6,003 nucleotides of DNA, taken from positions 1 to 6,003 of the forward strand of contig JALOMC010000161.1 in assembly GCA_025455665.1 (NCBI GenBank). The letters run 5' to 3'. The DNA comes from Chitinophagaceae bacterium. Its GTDB lineage: Bacteria; Bacteroidota; Bacteroidia; Chitinophagales; Chitinophagaceae. A program made the position numbers and the translations under genes. Positions within the stretch are counted from its first letter, which is position 1; each line of letters opens with the position of its first letter. The notes beneath the pieces were generated by a model. It made no database searches, was not told the origin of the DNA, and worked only from the letters and a program-made list of their open reading frames with translations. Shown piece by piece: positions 5,881 to 6,003 of this stretch.

Positions 5881-6003
5881 CTACCAGCGATACACCAGCC
5901 CTACCCCATTGGCGGTTGGCTGTATGGTCCATTGCTTCTCATCATATTGCTCCATGGCCTTGCCCTGGCGCCTATGGCGCACATACTGCCACACATCGAA
6001 TAC
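5881..6003 (-). CDS. C-terminal end of an unidentified minus-strand gene (continues beyond the window)
   Basis: Read on the minus strand from the right edge, forty sense codons end at a TAG (5883-5881). The visible peptide starts VFDVWQYVRHRRQG and ends NGVGLVYRW. Its codon choices (GTG, CTG, CGC, GGC, CAG) match the other genes here, and it stops just nine bases from the ABC-F stop, a natural tail-to-tail arrangement. I do not recognise the family; the aromatic, alternating end could be a final beta-strand, but that is speculative. The plus strand is also open here from ATG 5871, but gives a less protein-like product rich in Pro, His and Trp. Confidence 0.5.
   Translation of the reverse strand, partial: VFDVWQYVRHRRQGKAMEQYDEKQWTIQPTANGVGLVYRW

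Noticed and set aside
1..6003. Search for a defence, mobile or other new multi-gene system
   Set aside because: No integrase, transposase, toxin-antitoxin, nuclease, CRISPR or tRNA-adjacent repeat was found. The genes are mostly recognisable chromosomal families in small separate units.

Overview
The window looks like an ordinary chromosomal stretch from a Bacteroidota bacterium, most likely of the Chitinophagaceae. This is inferred from the mix of gene families, the absence of clear Shine-Dalgarno sequences ahead of the starts, a TAnnTTTG-type -7 promoter element, and the style of the regulator and ABC-F proteins. No RNA genes, CRISPR arrays, transposons or phage genes were seen.

Layout from left to right. 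Bases 1-149 (minus strand) hold the N-terminal 49 codons of a DtxR/MntR-type metal-responsive repressor. Just upstream of its ATG, a perfect 8+8 bp inverted repeat (160-179) covers a promoter-like TAGCTTTG, as expected for autorepression. Facing the other way is a two-gene unit: a lipoprotein of unknown function (214-1161) with a four-cysteine C-terminal domain, and a RidA-superfamily protein (1158-1553). The two overlap by ATGA. A 206-base gap follows; it holds a strong hairpin right after the RidA gene. Next is a stand-alone GT35 (alpha-glucan phosphorylase-like) gene (1760-3427), closed by a clear Rho-independent terminator (3471-3503). A second unit then carries a hotdog-fold (4HBT-type) thioesterase (3521-3958) and an Uup-like ABC-F ATPase (3986-5871). 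The ABC-F frame is broken once, near 5216-5231. Bases 5881-6003 are the C-terminal end of an unidentified convergent minus-strand gene.

The genes do not form one pathway. They look like small housekeeping units: metal regulation, a possible envelope lipoprotein coupled to a Rid protein, storage-glucan metabolism, acyl-thioester hydrolysis and ribosome-associated ABC-F activity. Three points deserve a second look. The GT35 protein has threonine where the family's PLP-binding lysine should be. The Rid protein has alanine where imine-deaminating members have their catalytic arginine. The ABC-F gene is interrupted by a single -1 frame change in a GC-rich GGC repeat, with every motif on both sides intact. 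I see no convincing new multi-gene system here.
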